From assembly GCA_045534265.1 (NCBI GenBank), contig JAZSJH010000007.1, positions 62,001 to 126,000 on the forward strand: DNA of 64,000 nucleotides, given 5' to 3'. Both the position numbers and the translations under genes were made by a program. This stretch comes from CAKVLS01 sp045534265 (GTDB lineage: Bacteria; Bacillota; Clostridia; Christensenellales; UBA1242). Below, one piece after another: positions 52,842 to 60,543 of this stretch (positions are counted from its first letter, which is position 1; each line of letters begins with the position of its first letter). The notes beneath the pieces are model-generated. The model did not search any database. It was not told the origin of the DNA and saw nothing but the letters and a program-made list of their open reading frames with translations.

Positions 52842-54263
52842 TTAAACTTTATCTGCAATATTGAACGAAACTGAAGATTGTTTGTGGTGTTTTGAATAAC
52901 CAAGATATAACTTTGACAAGTTGTACAAAAGTTCTATTCCTAGGCTGTGAGTTTTGATATTACCAATTTCGGTTTTTCCTGCAAGGAAGTCATTTAAGAA
53001 TTTTTCTCTTGATTTTTCGTTGTGACCAATAAAGTTCTTTTCTTTTACGTTATATAAATCTTTTAGACTTATCATTTCATAAGGCTCCCCGCCGATAAGG
53101 TCAGAGTTTCTATAAATATGTATATCAAAATGTTCAAGTCCACCAGTTTGAGTCTCAAGATCAGTTCGGTCTTTTATTTCTTTTGACTGATAGCTGTGAA
53201 CTTGTATATTCATAAGTGTTCCTATTTGGATATTTACATATTCGTGTCTTATTCTGCCATTGCCTTTGTAGTGGTCGGCTTTTGTTTGAATCCAGCCTCT
53301 ACGAGAAAAACCATTTTGAAGAAGGTTTAGTTCTGCAACAGTAATAGTTCTTCCGGCTTTGTTTTTGAAAGTCATAAGAGAGTAGTTGTTCTTTTCTCCG
53401 TACTTGTCGTAGTTTTGTTTAGGGTTGTTGTAATAGGTTGGAATATTTTGTTTTTTGAAAATGTTTTTGTAGTCGTTTAGGGTTATTTCGGCAAGTTCAT
53501 CTTCGGGAGAAATAAATGTAGAAGAAAGTTCTACGTGGTCAAGTTTTTTAGAGTCGTCTTTTAGATACTTGTTCAAACTTACAATTTCGCTAAGTAATTG
53601 AATAAAGTGATAACCGCTATGATATAGTTTTCCGTAGCCGTATTTGTATGGGTGATTTTCGCACTCAAGGTCGTGTGGCATCATCCACTTTCCGTCACAG
53701 TGATAAACTTCGCAGAAAGTTACGGGTACGTTGTATTTTTCTATAGTCTTTTTTACAAGGTCTTTTATATAGTTGTATCCTTGGTGATAAAGTCTTTGAC
53801 ACATTATTTGTACCATAGTATTATTTGCAATAGATTTTTTTACAATGGTGTCATAATCTTGCTTTATGCTCTTGATTGACTTTTTCTTTAGCATATCTTT
53901 ACGTACTGTTATTGGCTTATCGCTAAGCACAGGAATTTTATTGTCAAGGAAGAAGTTTACATACGCATTATGTGCTTTTGGCTCAGTTGAAATTATCGCG
54001 TGAGTGATTTTTAATTCTTGACACTTTGTCTTCAAAGTTTGAGCGAAACTTTCGTTTAGTAAAACATCATCTTTGAAACTATCTTCAAGTAGTAGCATTT
54101 CATAATTTTCAATGCCCTTTGATTTTAGAAAATCCCTTGTTTCTTGTTCTTTTGATACAAGTTCTACAACAAGGGCAGGGTTTACTTTGTAGTCAACAAA
54201 ATATTTGAAATATATTCTTTTGGCGTGTGGTCCTACGCCTACAATACATACGCTTTTTTTCAT
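52842..54263 (-). CDS. Gfo/Idh/MocA-like oxidoreductase
   Basis: A 473-residue protein, longer than the usual 330-380. An N-terminal Rossmann fold has G9-x-G11-x-x-A14 (GVGPHAKRIYF). The ISTEPKAHNAYVNFFLDNKI segment leads to PVLSDKPITV, equivalent to the family E-K-P motif with Asp for Glu. The C-terminal part is longer and contains a HSGYHFIQLLSE segment with the expected active-site His. The substrate is unknown, probably a sugar or inositol derivative. It overlaps ackA by four bases (ATGA), so it is co-translated with acetate kinase. Confidence 0.72.
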   Translation of the reverse strand: MKKSVCIVGVGPHAKRIYFKYFVDYKVNPALVVELVSKEQETRDFLKSKGIENYEMLLLEDSFKDDVLLNESFAQTLKTKCQELKITHAIISTEPKAHNAYVNFFLDNKIPVLSDKPITVRKDMLKKKSIKSIKQDYDTIVKKSIANNTMVQIMCQRLYHQGYNYIKDLVKKTIEKYNVPVTFCEVYHCDGKWMMPHDLECENHPYKYGYGKLYHSGYHFIQLLSEIVSLNKYLKDDSKKLDHVELSSTFISPEDELAEITLNDYKNIFKKQNIPTYYNNPKQNYDKYGEKNNYSLMTFKNKAGRTITVAELNLLQNGFSRRGWIQTKADHYKGNGRIRHEYVNIQIGTLMNIQVHSYQSKEIKDRTDLETQTGGLEHFDIHIYRNSDLIGGEPYEMISLKDLYNVKEKNFIGHNEKSREKFLNDFLAGKTEIGNIKTHSLGIELLYNLSKLYLGYSKHHKQSSVSFNIADKV

Positions 54264-55468
54264 TGTTCTCTTCCTCCTAGGGTTTTTTCGGTTTGAACAG
54301 CAATTTCCATTTCTTCATCAGACGGAACTGTCAAAACTTTGATTGCAGAGTTTGGGCTAGATATGGTTGAAACTTCGTTAGAAACTTGGCTGTTTTTTTG
54401 TTTGTCAAGTTCTATATTAAACACTTCAAGTCCAGACAAGAATAGTTCTCTTTGTCTTGCGTTACGAACGCCCATGCCGCCCGTTACAACAATTGCGTCT
54501 ACGTGGTCAAGTTCGCTCATCATAGCTCCAAGGTTTTTTTTGAAATTTTGCGCTGCCATTTGTCTTGCAAACATTGCCATTTCATCACCTTGTTCGCTAT
54601 TGTCACAAAGTGTCTTGATGTCTTTTTCGCCACAAATTCCAAAGTAGCCCGATTGCTTGTTTAGAATATCGATTGCGTGGTCAAGGTCACACTTGTAATA
54701 TTCGCAAATCTTAGGCAAGATTGATGGGTCAATGCTTCCGCTGCGGGTAGACATCATAAGACCATCAAGTGGGGTATAGCCCATAGTTGTATCATAAGAT
54801 AAGCCATTTTTTATACAACACATACTGCTGCCAGAACCAAGGTGTACAATAACTGCATTAATATCGTGCAAATCTTTTCCTAAAAGCGAAGGCAATTGTT
54901 TTACGACATTTTGATATGATGTTCCGTGGAAACCAAACTTTCTAACTCCGGCGTTTTTGTAAAGTTCGTCAGGAACTGCATACCTATAGTTGTAGTCAGG
55001 GATTGTTTGATGGAAAGCCGTATCAAACACCCCAACATTTTCTTGTTGTTTGTGTACTTCGTTGTAGCACATTTCTATAACTTTTGCGGCTTTTAGATTA
55101 TGAATAGGAGCAAGAGCACCAAGGTCTTTTATGTCTTGCAAAACGCCAGGATCTACAATAACAGGCTTAAAGAATTTTTCGCCACCGTGAACGATACGGT
55201 GACCTATAGCTTCTACATCTTCGATAGAAGAGTAAACCCCGTGGGTGTTACTTGTAAGAAGAGCGAAAGTCTCAAGAACAGCCCCATCAAAATCTCCTTG
55301 ATATGCCCCTGAATAACTTTTGCCTGTTAATTTGTTTACGTATTTGATATATGCGTGCTCTGTAGATATTGCTTCAATATTACACACAGCAATTACTTTT
55401 TTGATGTCTGTTTCGACAACTTTGCTTCTAAGCGAATCGGTGCCGCAATTAAATACAAGGACTTTCAT
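54260..55468 (-). CDS. ackA: Acetate kinase
   Basis: Makes ATP and acetate from acetyl phosphate, or the reverse. The 402 residues carry IGHRIVHGGEKF, FDTAFHQTIPDYNYRYAVP, FGFHGTSYQNV, HLGSGSSMCCIKNG and MSTRSGSIDPSIL, all standard. The N-terminal phosphate-binding loop is altered: NCGTDSLRSKV instead of the usual N-A-G-S-S-S-L-K. No phosphotransacetylase gene is adjacent. It lies between a Nudix gene and the Gfo/Idh oxidoreductase in one run (19-bp gap upstream, overlap downstream). Confidence 0.92.
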   Translation of the reverse strand: MKVLVFNCGTDSLRSKVVETDIKKVIAVCNIEAISTEHAYIKYVNKLTGKSYSGAYQGDFDGAVLETFALLTSNTHGVYSSIEDVEAIGHRIVHGGEKFFKPVIVDPGVLQDIKDLGALAPIHNLKAAKVIEMCYNEVHKQQENVGVFDTAFHQTIPDYNYRYAVPDELYKNAGVRKFGFHGTSYQNVVKQLPSLLGKDLHDINAVIVHLGSGSSMCCIKNGLSYDTTMGYTPLDGLMMSTRSGSIDPSILPKICEYYKCDLDHAIDILNKQSGYFGICGEKDIKTLCDNSEQGDEMAMFARQMAAQNFKKNLGAMMSELDHVDAIVVTGGMGVRNARQRELFLSGLEVFNIELDKQKNSQVSNEVSTISSPNSAIKVLTVPSDEEMEIAVQTEKTLGGREQ

Positions 55469-55487
55469 AATAATTCTCCAAATTAGT

Positions 55488-56012
55488 TTATATTTTCAAA
55501 AACGCCTTTAGTATTTCAATATCACGTTTGACCATAAATTTGCTTCTATATACGTTGTCGTAAGTTGATGCTTGCAAATTGTCAATACAGCCTTCCATAA
55601 TGCTAAGAGCTTCTTGTGGTGTTAGCCAGTGAAGAACAGCGCCTTCTTCTTTTTCTTTTTCGGTTAGAAGAAGTGAGCCCAAGTTTTCTTTTACCTTGCT
55701 GATAAAAATATAAGACTTTTGAAGGAAGTTTTCTTTGCCTTGTCTTTCTTCTATTTGACCGACAAGTTGTATGCCTTTTAGGGTACAACCAGTTTCTTCG
55801 ATAGCTTCTCTTTCAAAAGCGATATATGGATCTTCGCCTTCATCAATTCCGCCGCCCGGAAGTTTATATTCGTTTTTTACTTGTTTGTTGAAGATTGCTA
55901 TTTTGCCTTCTTCGTTTTGGATAATGCCACGAGCGCCAAGTCTTGTGCGTGGGTTTACAAGCTCAGTATCTTGCATTCCAAAATCTGCATCTGTAATAAT
56001 AATGTTTTTCAT
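55488..56012 (-). CDS. Nudix hydrolase
   Basis: A 174-residue protein with a complete Nudix box (GGGIDEGEDPYIAFEREAIEETGCTL). Its N-terminal RLGARGIIQNEEGKIAIF strand is the standard start of the fold. I chose the ATG at 56012 because AAGGAG precedes it. A terminator-like hairpin ends ten bases before that site, and a promoter overlaps the hairpin, so its transcript may begin inside the hairpin. It leads into ackA 19 bp later. The substrate is unknown. Confidence 0.82.
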   Translation of the reverse strand: MKNIIITDADFGMQDTELVNPRTRLGARGIIQNEEGKIAIFNKQVKNEYKLPGGGIDEGEDPYIAFEREAIEETGCTLKGIQLVGQIEERQGKENFLQKSYIFISKVKENLGSLLLTEKEKEEGAVLHWLTPQEALSIMEGCIDNLQASTYDNVYRSKFMVKRDIEILKAFLKI

Positions 56013-56035
56013 AATATACTCCTTAAATAAAAAAA

Positions 56036-56059
56036 ATGATGGTAGTTTGTTACCATCAT
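56036..56059 (-). terminator. Hairpin terminator between the radical SAM-LysR gene and a Nudix gene
   Basis: ATGATGGTA (56036-56044) pairs with TACCATCAT (56051-56059). On the minus strand it is followed by eight U residues, then AAGGAG of the Nudix gene. Confidence 0.82.
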
Positions 56060-56087
56060 TATATTTTTTTGAGTATTTGGTTGTAAA
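56058..56087 (-). promoter_or_regulatory. Promoter nested in the terminator upstream of the Nudix gene
   Basis: On the minus strand TTTACA (56082-56087), an 18-bp spacer and TATAAT (56058-56063). The start would fall near 56051, so the resulting RNA would lack the 5' arm of the hairpin and not terminate. Confidence 0.5.
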
Positions 56088-56157
56088 ATACTTGATTTTC
56101 ATACAAGCCATAACTTTAGCATAAGGCTATCGGCTTAATTTATGGGGTTTATAACTT

Positions 56158-57843
56158 TTAGTTATGGGCAAGAATAAACTCTTGTATAAAGTGTCTTGGT
56201 ACCGCTGTCAAATAATCTTCGTAGTATACAAGGTCAAGCTCTATCTCAGGAAGAGCTTCTTTTATTTTTACTTCTGCAAGTAGTCCGTCTTCAATATCTT
56301 CTTTTACAAGGTCGTACAAAACATATCCCACGCCCAAGTTTTGGTGTACAGCATTGATAAGCATTTCGCTGGTTTCTATGCTAAGGACATTAGTAAGAGT
56401 TGCCCCTACAGAATCACAAATAGAGTTTAGGTTCTTTCTGTGGCTACTGTGTGATACAGGAAGAATAAGTGGTTTTGTTTGAAGGTCGAACACGCTTACT
56501 ACATTTTCGTAAGTAGGTTTTTGACTTATATGACACACAAAACAGTGTCTAGCTTTTCTAAGTGGGGTGATGCTTAAGTTTTTATCTTCCGAAACAATAG
56601 GCGCTGCGTCAATAATAAAGTCAATGTCGTGTTTAGATAACATATCAAGAAGTTCTTTTGTCGATCTGCTGACAATAGAAATTTTGATATGAGGATATCT
56701 CTTTCTAAATTCTTTTACTGCATCAAAGATAAAGAATGTTCCAATGTGAGATGGAGTGCCGATCTTAAGATATCCTTTTGCAAAAGAATCTCTTTCTTTA
56801 AGGCTACGCTCTGCTGTCAAGATATTGTTAAAAGCTGCTTCTATATGATAAAGTAGCTTTTCGCCTTCTTTGGTTAAAACTACGCCGTTGATTGTACGGT
56901 CAAAAAGTTTTACATTAAGGTCTGTTTCTATTTTTTTGATAGACTTGCTTAGAGCGGGTTGCGAAATATAACTTTGTTTAGAGGCAGCGGAAATGCTACC
57001 TGCTTTTGCAACCAAATAAAAAGTCTTGTATAAGTTTAGGTTGATATTTAGTTGAGAATCGTTGTTTGTTTTTGAATCTATTGCGTTAATTATAGATTCT
57101 TTGCTTTGGCTATAAAGGTTTGGAAGAAGGATTACATCTTCGTTGTTTTTACCAATACAAAGATCCCCTCGGGCAGAGATAAATAGTTGTTCTTCTATTT
57201 CGTTTATATCTTCTGCTGTTGCGTTTATTTCGCTAAAGGTATTAATCTTTTCTTTTATCATCAAATAGTCTTGGTCAGAGATTGCAAGGCGATTTGCGTT
57301 TGCTTTTGCTACTTGTCTATATGGACAAAAGCGCATAAGCTTCCAAGAACTAATTTTTTGAGTTTTTAGAAAATCATAAACAGTATCTATTTCGTTTATG
57401 TTTTCTTTTGTAACTACAGTGTTGACTTTGATAGGAAAGTCTTTTTTAGTACGTTTTATAATTGATATAACTTCTTGCAAATGTTTGCAGTGGTTGTAGC
57501 CCCTGCCGATAGACATATTCTTTTCGTCATTGGTTGAGTCTATAGAAAAAGTAATGCGGTCAAGATTTTTTATAATGCTTGCGATATTGCTTTCGTTTAA
57601 CAAAATACCATTTGTTGTAAGAGAGCAGGTAAAACCCATTTCTTTGGCTTTTGCTAGCAAATCCAAAAATCCATCATACAAAAGTGCTTCGCCGCCCGAA
57701 AAACTAATACCATCAACAATGCCTTTGATGTTTTTTAGTATATTTATGTTTTTGTCTAGCGGAATTGGCTTTTCGTCGCAGTTTCTAAAACAATGTAAGC
57801 AATTTGCATTGCATATGTTTGTGATATTCCAACATAATTTCAT
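56158..57843 (-). CDS. Radical SAM-LysR fusion protein
   Basis: One continuous 561-residue frame. Residues 1-250 form a radical SAM domain: C11-x3-C15-x2-C18 for the 4Fe-4S cluster (NICNANCLHCF), SFSGGEALLYDG (GGE, SAM binding), then TCSLTTNGILL and DRITFSIDS. It ends normally at ILLPNLYSQSKESIINAI. After a linker, residues 267-330 are a LysR helix-turn-helix (FYLVAKAGSISAASKQSYIS, then QPALSKSIKKIE). Residues 345-561 are a LysR-type effector domain. A regulator covalently tied to a radical enzyme is unusual. It starts two bases after the CYTH stop (AAGG before ATG), so the pair is co-translated. The function of the union is unknown. Confidence 0.85.
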   Translation of the reverse strand: MKLCWNITNICNANCLHCFRNCDEKPIPLDKNINILKNIKGIVDGISFSGGEALLYDGFLDLLAKAKEMGFTCSLTTNGILLNESNIASIIKNLDRITFSIDSTNDEKNMSIGRGYNHCKHLQEVISIIKRTKKDFPIKVNTVVTKENINEIDTVYDFLKTQKISSWKLMRFCPYRQVAKANANRLAISDQDYLMIKEKINTFSEINATAEDINEIEEQLFISARGDLCIGKNNEDVILLPNLYSQSKESIINAIDSKTNNDSQLNINLNLYKTFYLVAKAGSISAASKQSYISQPALSKSIKKIETDLNVKLFDRTINGVVLTKEGEKLLYHIEAAFNNILTAERSLKERDSFAKGYLKIGTPSHIGTFFIFDAVKEFRKRYPHIKISIVSRSTKELLDMLSKHDIDFIIDAAPIVSEDKNLSITPLRKARHCFVCHISQKPTYENVVSVFDLQTKPLILPVSHSSHRKNLNSICDSVGATLTNVLSIETSEMLINAVHQNLGVGYVLYDLVKEDIEDGLLAEVKIKEALPEIELDLVYYEDYLTAVPRHFIQEFILAHN

Positions 57844-57845
57844 AA

Positions 57846-58394
57846 TTATTTACCTTCAAAAGTTAGATTTTTGATAGACAAAATGTCTATGTTGTATATT
57901 TGCTTGTATATAGATGTAACATCAAGGGTGGTTATATCTTTCTCTTTAATGTTTAGCTTTTTAACCAAAGCCAAAATATCTTCTTCGGACTTTGCTTCAA
58001 ATTCTGCATATGGCGGAATAAGTGGCCAGCTATCTATTGAGATTTCAACACCATCTAGAGTAAAGACTTGTCTTTTGTTTTCTTGTCTGTTTCTGTAGGT
58101 GTAGCCAAGCTCATTTAAGATGCGATTTGTTTCTTCAAAATCACTAACAACAATCTCCCACTCTTTTGTTCCACCGATTTGAGAGTTGTCTACAATTTCT
58201 TTTATAGTAAGTGTTGACTTTTTGCCGTTAGTTCTAAGTCTTATCCATTTGTTGGGATTGACCGGAGTAAAGTCATATGTGTATCTTACTTGCAAAAGTT
58301 CTTCGGTTTCTTTTTGAGCCCCAGCAGCAAGTAGAGATTTGATAAAACTTTCTTTGTCTATGTTTAGTATAGTTATTTCTTTTTCTATATCCAT
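57846..58394 (-). CDS. CYTH-domain protein
   Basis: A 182-residue standalone CYTH (triphosphate tunnel) domain, similar in layout to class IV adenylate cyclases and thiamine triphosphatases. The opening motif reads E4-x-E6-x-T8 instead of E-x-E-x-K. Later features are normal: NKWIRLRTNGKKSTLTIKEI (basic triphosphate contacts), GTKEWEIVV and VEISIDSWPLIPPYAEFEA. The substrate may be a nucleoside or inorganic triphosphate. It heads a two-gene unit with the radical SAM-LysR gene. Confidence 0.82.
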   Translation of the reverse strand: MDIEKEITILNIDKESFIKSLLAAGAQKETEELLQVRYTYDFTPVNPNKWIRLRTNGKKSTLTIKEIVDNSQIGGTKEWEIVVSDFEETNRILNELGYTYRNRQENKRQVFTLDGVEISIDSWPLIPPYAEFEAKSEEDILALVKKLNIKEKDITTLDVTSIYKQIYNIDILSIKNLTFEGK

Positions 58395-58475
58395 AAAAAT
58401 TCACCTATAAAAATAGTATACCATACAAAAATACATTTTGCACTATCTTTTGTGATATTTATTACTTAATAAAAC

Positions 58476-58506
58476 AAAAAAACAGCGATATTGTCGCTGT
58501 TTTTTA
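58476..58506 (-). terminator. Hairpin terminator
   Basis: AACAGCGA (58481-58488) pairs with TCGCTGTT (58494-58501), with A and T arms, just past the stop at 58511. Confidence 0.85.
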
Positions 58507-58510
58507 TTTA

Positions 58511-59005
58511 TTATTGTACTGGAGTTGGTTTTGTATCTGCAATAGCTGCGTTTAGATCTATAGATGATTGAGCATTTCTGTATTCATGTTTTTGCTTGTC
58601 ATAGTCTGCGATAATCTCTCTGCCTTGTCTTTGCTCTTCCATAGTGTTTAGCTCGCCACCAATTGTAAGTTTTGTTTCGTTTTTGAAAGTAGCAACTACT
58701 TGTTTAGACAAACTTGTAGAAAGCCATGGAGTATGTTCTAGGTCAACGTGTTTTACTTCGTCCATATTAAGTATACTGCCTCCAACAAAAGCAAAGTTAT
58801 CAAGACCAACCATTTTTAGTTGTCCGCTGATAGCTGTCATTTTTTCTTCGATTTTTTCTTTGCTTGTGCTTTCGCATACAAATCTTGTTCCCAAAGTTGT
58901 ATGAGCAGAAATATGATAGCCTTTGTCGTCTTTTATATCATAAAAAGCCAAAATGCTTCTTGTTTTGAATTCGTCTTTACCAAATTTTATTGTTTCAATA
59001 GCCAT
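58511..59005 (-). CDS. Uncharacterised soluble protein driven by a consensus promoter
   Basis: I do not recognise this 164-residue protein. There is no signal or membrane segment. Residues 1-115 look like an alpha/beta domain (RSILAFYDIKDDKGYHISAH, then FAFVGGSILNM). Residues 115-150 are charged helix and the last 12 residues are Pro/Thr/Gln-rich. AGGAG precedes the ATG, and the promoter is a perfect TTGACA/TATAAT pair, so it should be abundant. It is single and strongly terminated. Confidence 0.55.
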   Translation of the reverse strand: MAIETIKFGKDEFKTRSILAFYDIKDDKGYHISAHTTLGTRFVCESTSKEKIEEKMTAISGQLKMVGLDNFAFVGGSILNMDEVKHVDLEHTPWLSTSLSKQVVATFKNETKLTIGGELNTMEEQRQGREIIADYDKQKHEYRNAQSSIDLNAAIADTKPTPVQ

Positions 59006-59039
59006 AATATTTATCTCCTAATTTGTTTTTTGCAAAATA

Positions 59040-59068
59040 ATTATAAATGCAAGAGCTTTTACTGTCAA
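59040..59068 (-). promoter_or_regulatory. Perfect consensus promoter of the 58511 gene
   Basis: On the minus strand TTGACA (59063-59068), a 17-bp spacer and TATAAT (59040-59045): exact consensus at all 12 positions with optimal spacing. Confidence 0.82.
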
Positions 59069-59152
59069 TACCCAAGTTTTGTAAAAACACAAAAATTTTA
59101 CAAAAATTATGTTTTGTAAGGCACTATTAATTTAGTAATTAGTTTATATAAT

Positions 59153-59181
59153 TTGACTTTTTTTGGGTTTGGATATATCTT
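59153..59181 (+). promoter_or_regulatory. Promoter of the 59188 gene, positioned for a leaderless mRNA
   Basis: TTGACT (59153-59158), a 17-bp spacer and TATCTT (59176-59181). Six bases separate it from the ATG at 59188, so transcription should begin on the A of the start codon. No Shine-Dalgarno sequence is seen. Confidence 0.6.
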
Positions 59182-59187
59182 AATAAT

Positions 59188-60138
59188 ATGTTTAGAATAC
59201 TTTATTTTATAATAATATTATTTATGTGCGTGGTTTTGCCACTCAACTTTTTGCTAGCACCTATTGTGGGCGAAATCAACACCGGCGGCAGTCCGTTGTA
59301 TATAATAATTATGATAGTATTTTTGGCGGTATGTATTACTTTTGCCGTTCTTTTTTATAAAAGACTATCTAATTCAAAAGAAGAGGAAGAGCCGGTTAGC
59401 AAAGAATTGCAAGAAGGTTTTAGACGTCTTGACGAACTAAAAAAGATGCAACTAGAACAATCCATGGGTGGAGAAGGCGCAAAAGCTACTGTTGAAATTA
59501 CCGAAGAAATAGTAACAAACAAAACCGAGCTTACGGACTTTGAAAAAAGTGCGATAGAAAATGCTAAAAACCTTGGCGAGAGTGGAGATATAGATTGGAC
59601 GATTTCAACGGTTGAAACAAACGGCGAAAGAAATGTCGAGTACAATGCTTCAATAAGTGGTAAAGATAAGGCTATAGTTGGAGCAAAGAAAGCAAACAAA
59701 GTAACCCAAACAATTTTCAAAGTTTTGGGACTTGTAGTTCTACTTGCTATAGAAGCTTTGCTTCTTGTTGGGGCTGTTGGCAAAGTAACTGTTTTTGGAT
59801 CGGTATCAATCAAAGATGCTAGTTTCAAAAGCATATCAAATGTAGCAGGATATTACATTAATTGCGAAAGCAAAAGTTATCAAAAAAATGATTACGGTGA
59901 GTCTTTGTACATATCATATACATATACTTATTCAACAAACAAAAAAACAGAAGAAGTAGCTCAAAAATACCTAGAGTATATAAAGGAAGCTTGCAATAAT
60001 AATTATTATGACGGCTCTTATTATGTAACAGACCCTAATAATAGTGAGTTTGTTTATATGGTGACAGTATATAACTCACATGAAGATTCTGTCACGATAA
60101 CGTATGAATATCAAGAAAAATCGCCTTATATGTACTAA
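59188..60138 (+). CDS. Membrane protein with a C-terminal extracytoplasmic domain
   Basis: I do not recognise this 316-residue protein. Two hydrophobic segments near the N-terminus (about 4-25 and 36-58) are followed by a long acidic cytoplasmic loop (KEEEEPVSKELQEGFRRLDE onwards). A third membrane helix lies at about 176-200 (IFKVLGLVVLLAIEALLLVG). The final 115 residues are Tyr/Ser/Asn-rich beta structure that should be outside. The start has no ribosome-binding site, and the promoter geometry indicates a leaderless mRNA. It ends at a hairpin. Confidence 0.6.
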   Translation: MFRILYFIIILFMCVVLPLNFLLAPIVGEINTGGSPLYIIIMIVFLAVCITFAVLFYKRLSNSKEEEEPVSKELQEGFRRLDELKKMQLEQSMGGEGAKATVEITEEIVTNKTELTDFEKSAIENAKNLGESGDIDWTISTVETNGERNVEYNASISGKDKAIVGAKKANKVTQTIFKVLGLVVLLAIEALLLVGAVGKVTVFGSVSIKDASFKSISNVAGYYINCESKSYQKNDYGESLYISYTYTYSTNKKTEEVAQKYLEYIKEACNNNYYDGSYYVTDPNNSEFVYMVTVYNSHEDSVTITYEYQEKSPYMY

Positions 60139-60141
60139 AAC

Positions 60142-60173
60142 AAAAAAGCCTACTAATTTTTAGTAGGTTTTTT
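60142..60173. terminator. Bidirectional hairpin terminator
   Basis: CCTACTAA (60149-60156) pairs with TTAGTAGG (60160-60167) within A/T arms, between convergent genes. Confidence 0.82.
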
Positions 60174-60210
60174 ATTTGTCATTTATAAAAAATATTTTGT
60201 TTTAAGAAAG

Positions 60211-60531
60211 TTATTCCTTTGGTGTTACTTTTTTAAGAAAAATTCGTTTTTCAAATCCGCCACGCTTGTTGCACTTTTCAACGCGAACTTTTTCTAAATC
60301 TTCAAAAGTTATATGTTTGCTGTTTAGTATTCCATGAATAACTTCAAGAACATCTGCTAGTTCTTCTATACTTTCGTCTTGCAAAAATTCATTAACTTCT
60401 TCTTTTAGTTTTTTATAAAGTTCTTGCTTATAGTCGTCTGCGTTTAGGGTGTAAGTTATTGGGTTTTCGCCATTTGCAAGTATTATTTCTGGGATTTTAT
60501 CCCTAACAAGTTTATTATATATTTTTTCCAT
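60211..60531 (-). CDS. MazG-like nucleoside triphosphate pyrophosphohydrolase
   Basis: A 106-residue protein of the all-alpha NTP pyrophosphatase group (HisE/MazG type). It opens with YNKLVRDKIPEIIL, and the acidic metal-binding helix is KEEVNEFLQDESIEELADVLEV. This small type is often mislabelled as phosphoribosyl-ATP pyrophosphohydrolase, but no histidine genes are near, so removal of non-canonical nucleotides is more likely. AAGGA precedes the ATG. It lies 12 bp after the HD gene and is co-transcribed with it. Confidence 0.8.
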   Translation of the reverse strand: MEKIYNKLVRDKIPEIILANGENPITYTLNADDYKQELYKKLKEEVNEFLQDESIEELADVLEVIHGILNSKHITFEDLEKVRVEKCNKRGGFEKRIFLKKVTPKE

Positions 60532-60543
60532 ATTGACTTTCCT

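Noticed and set aside
56158..57843. Two separate genes joined by a sequencing error
   Set aside because: Both domains are in one frame with a normal linker and no stop, start or ribosome-binding site near residue 260. An error remains possible and is named as the refuting case.
60211..60531. Histidine biosynthesis enzyme HisE
   Set aside because: It is similar in fold, but no his genes are present and the sequence is of the general MazG-like type.
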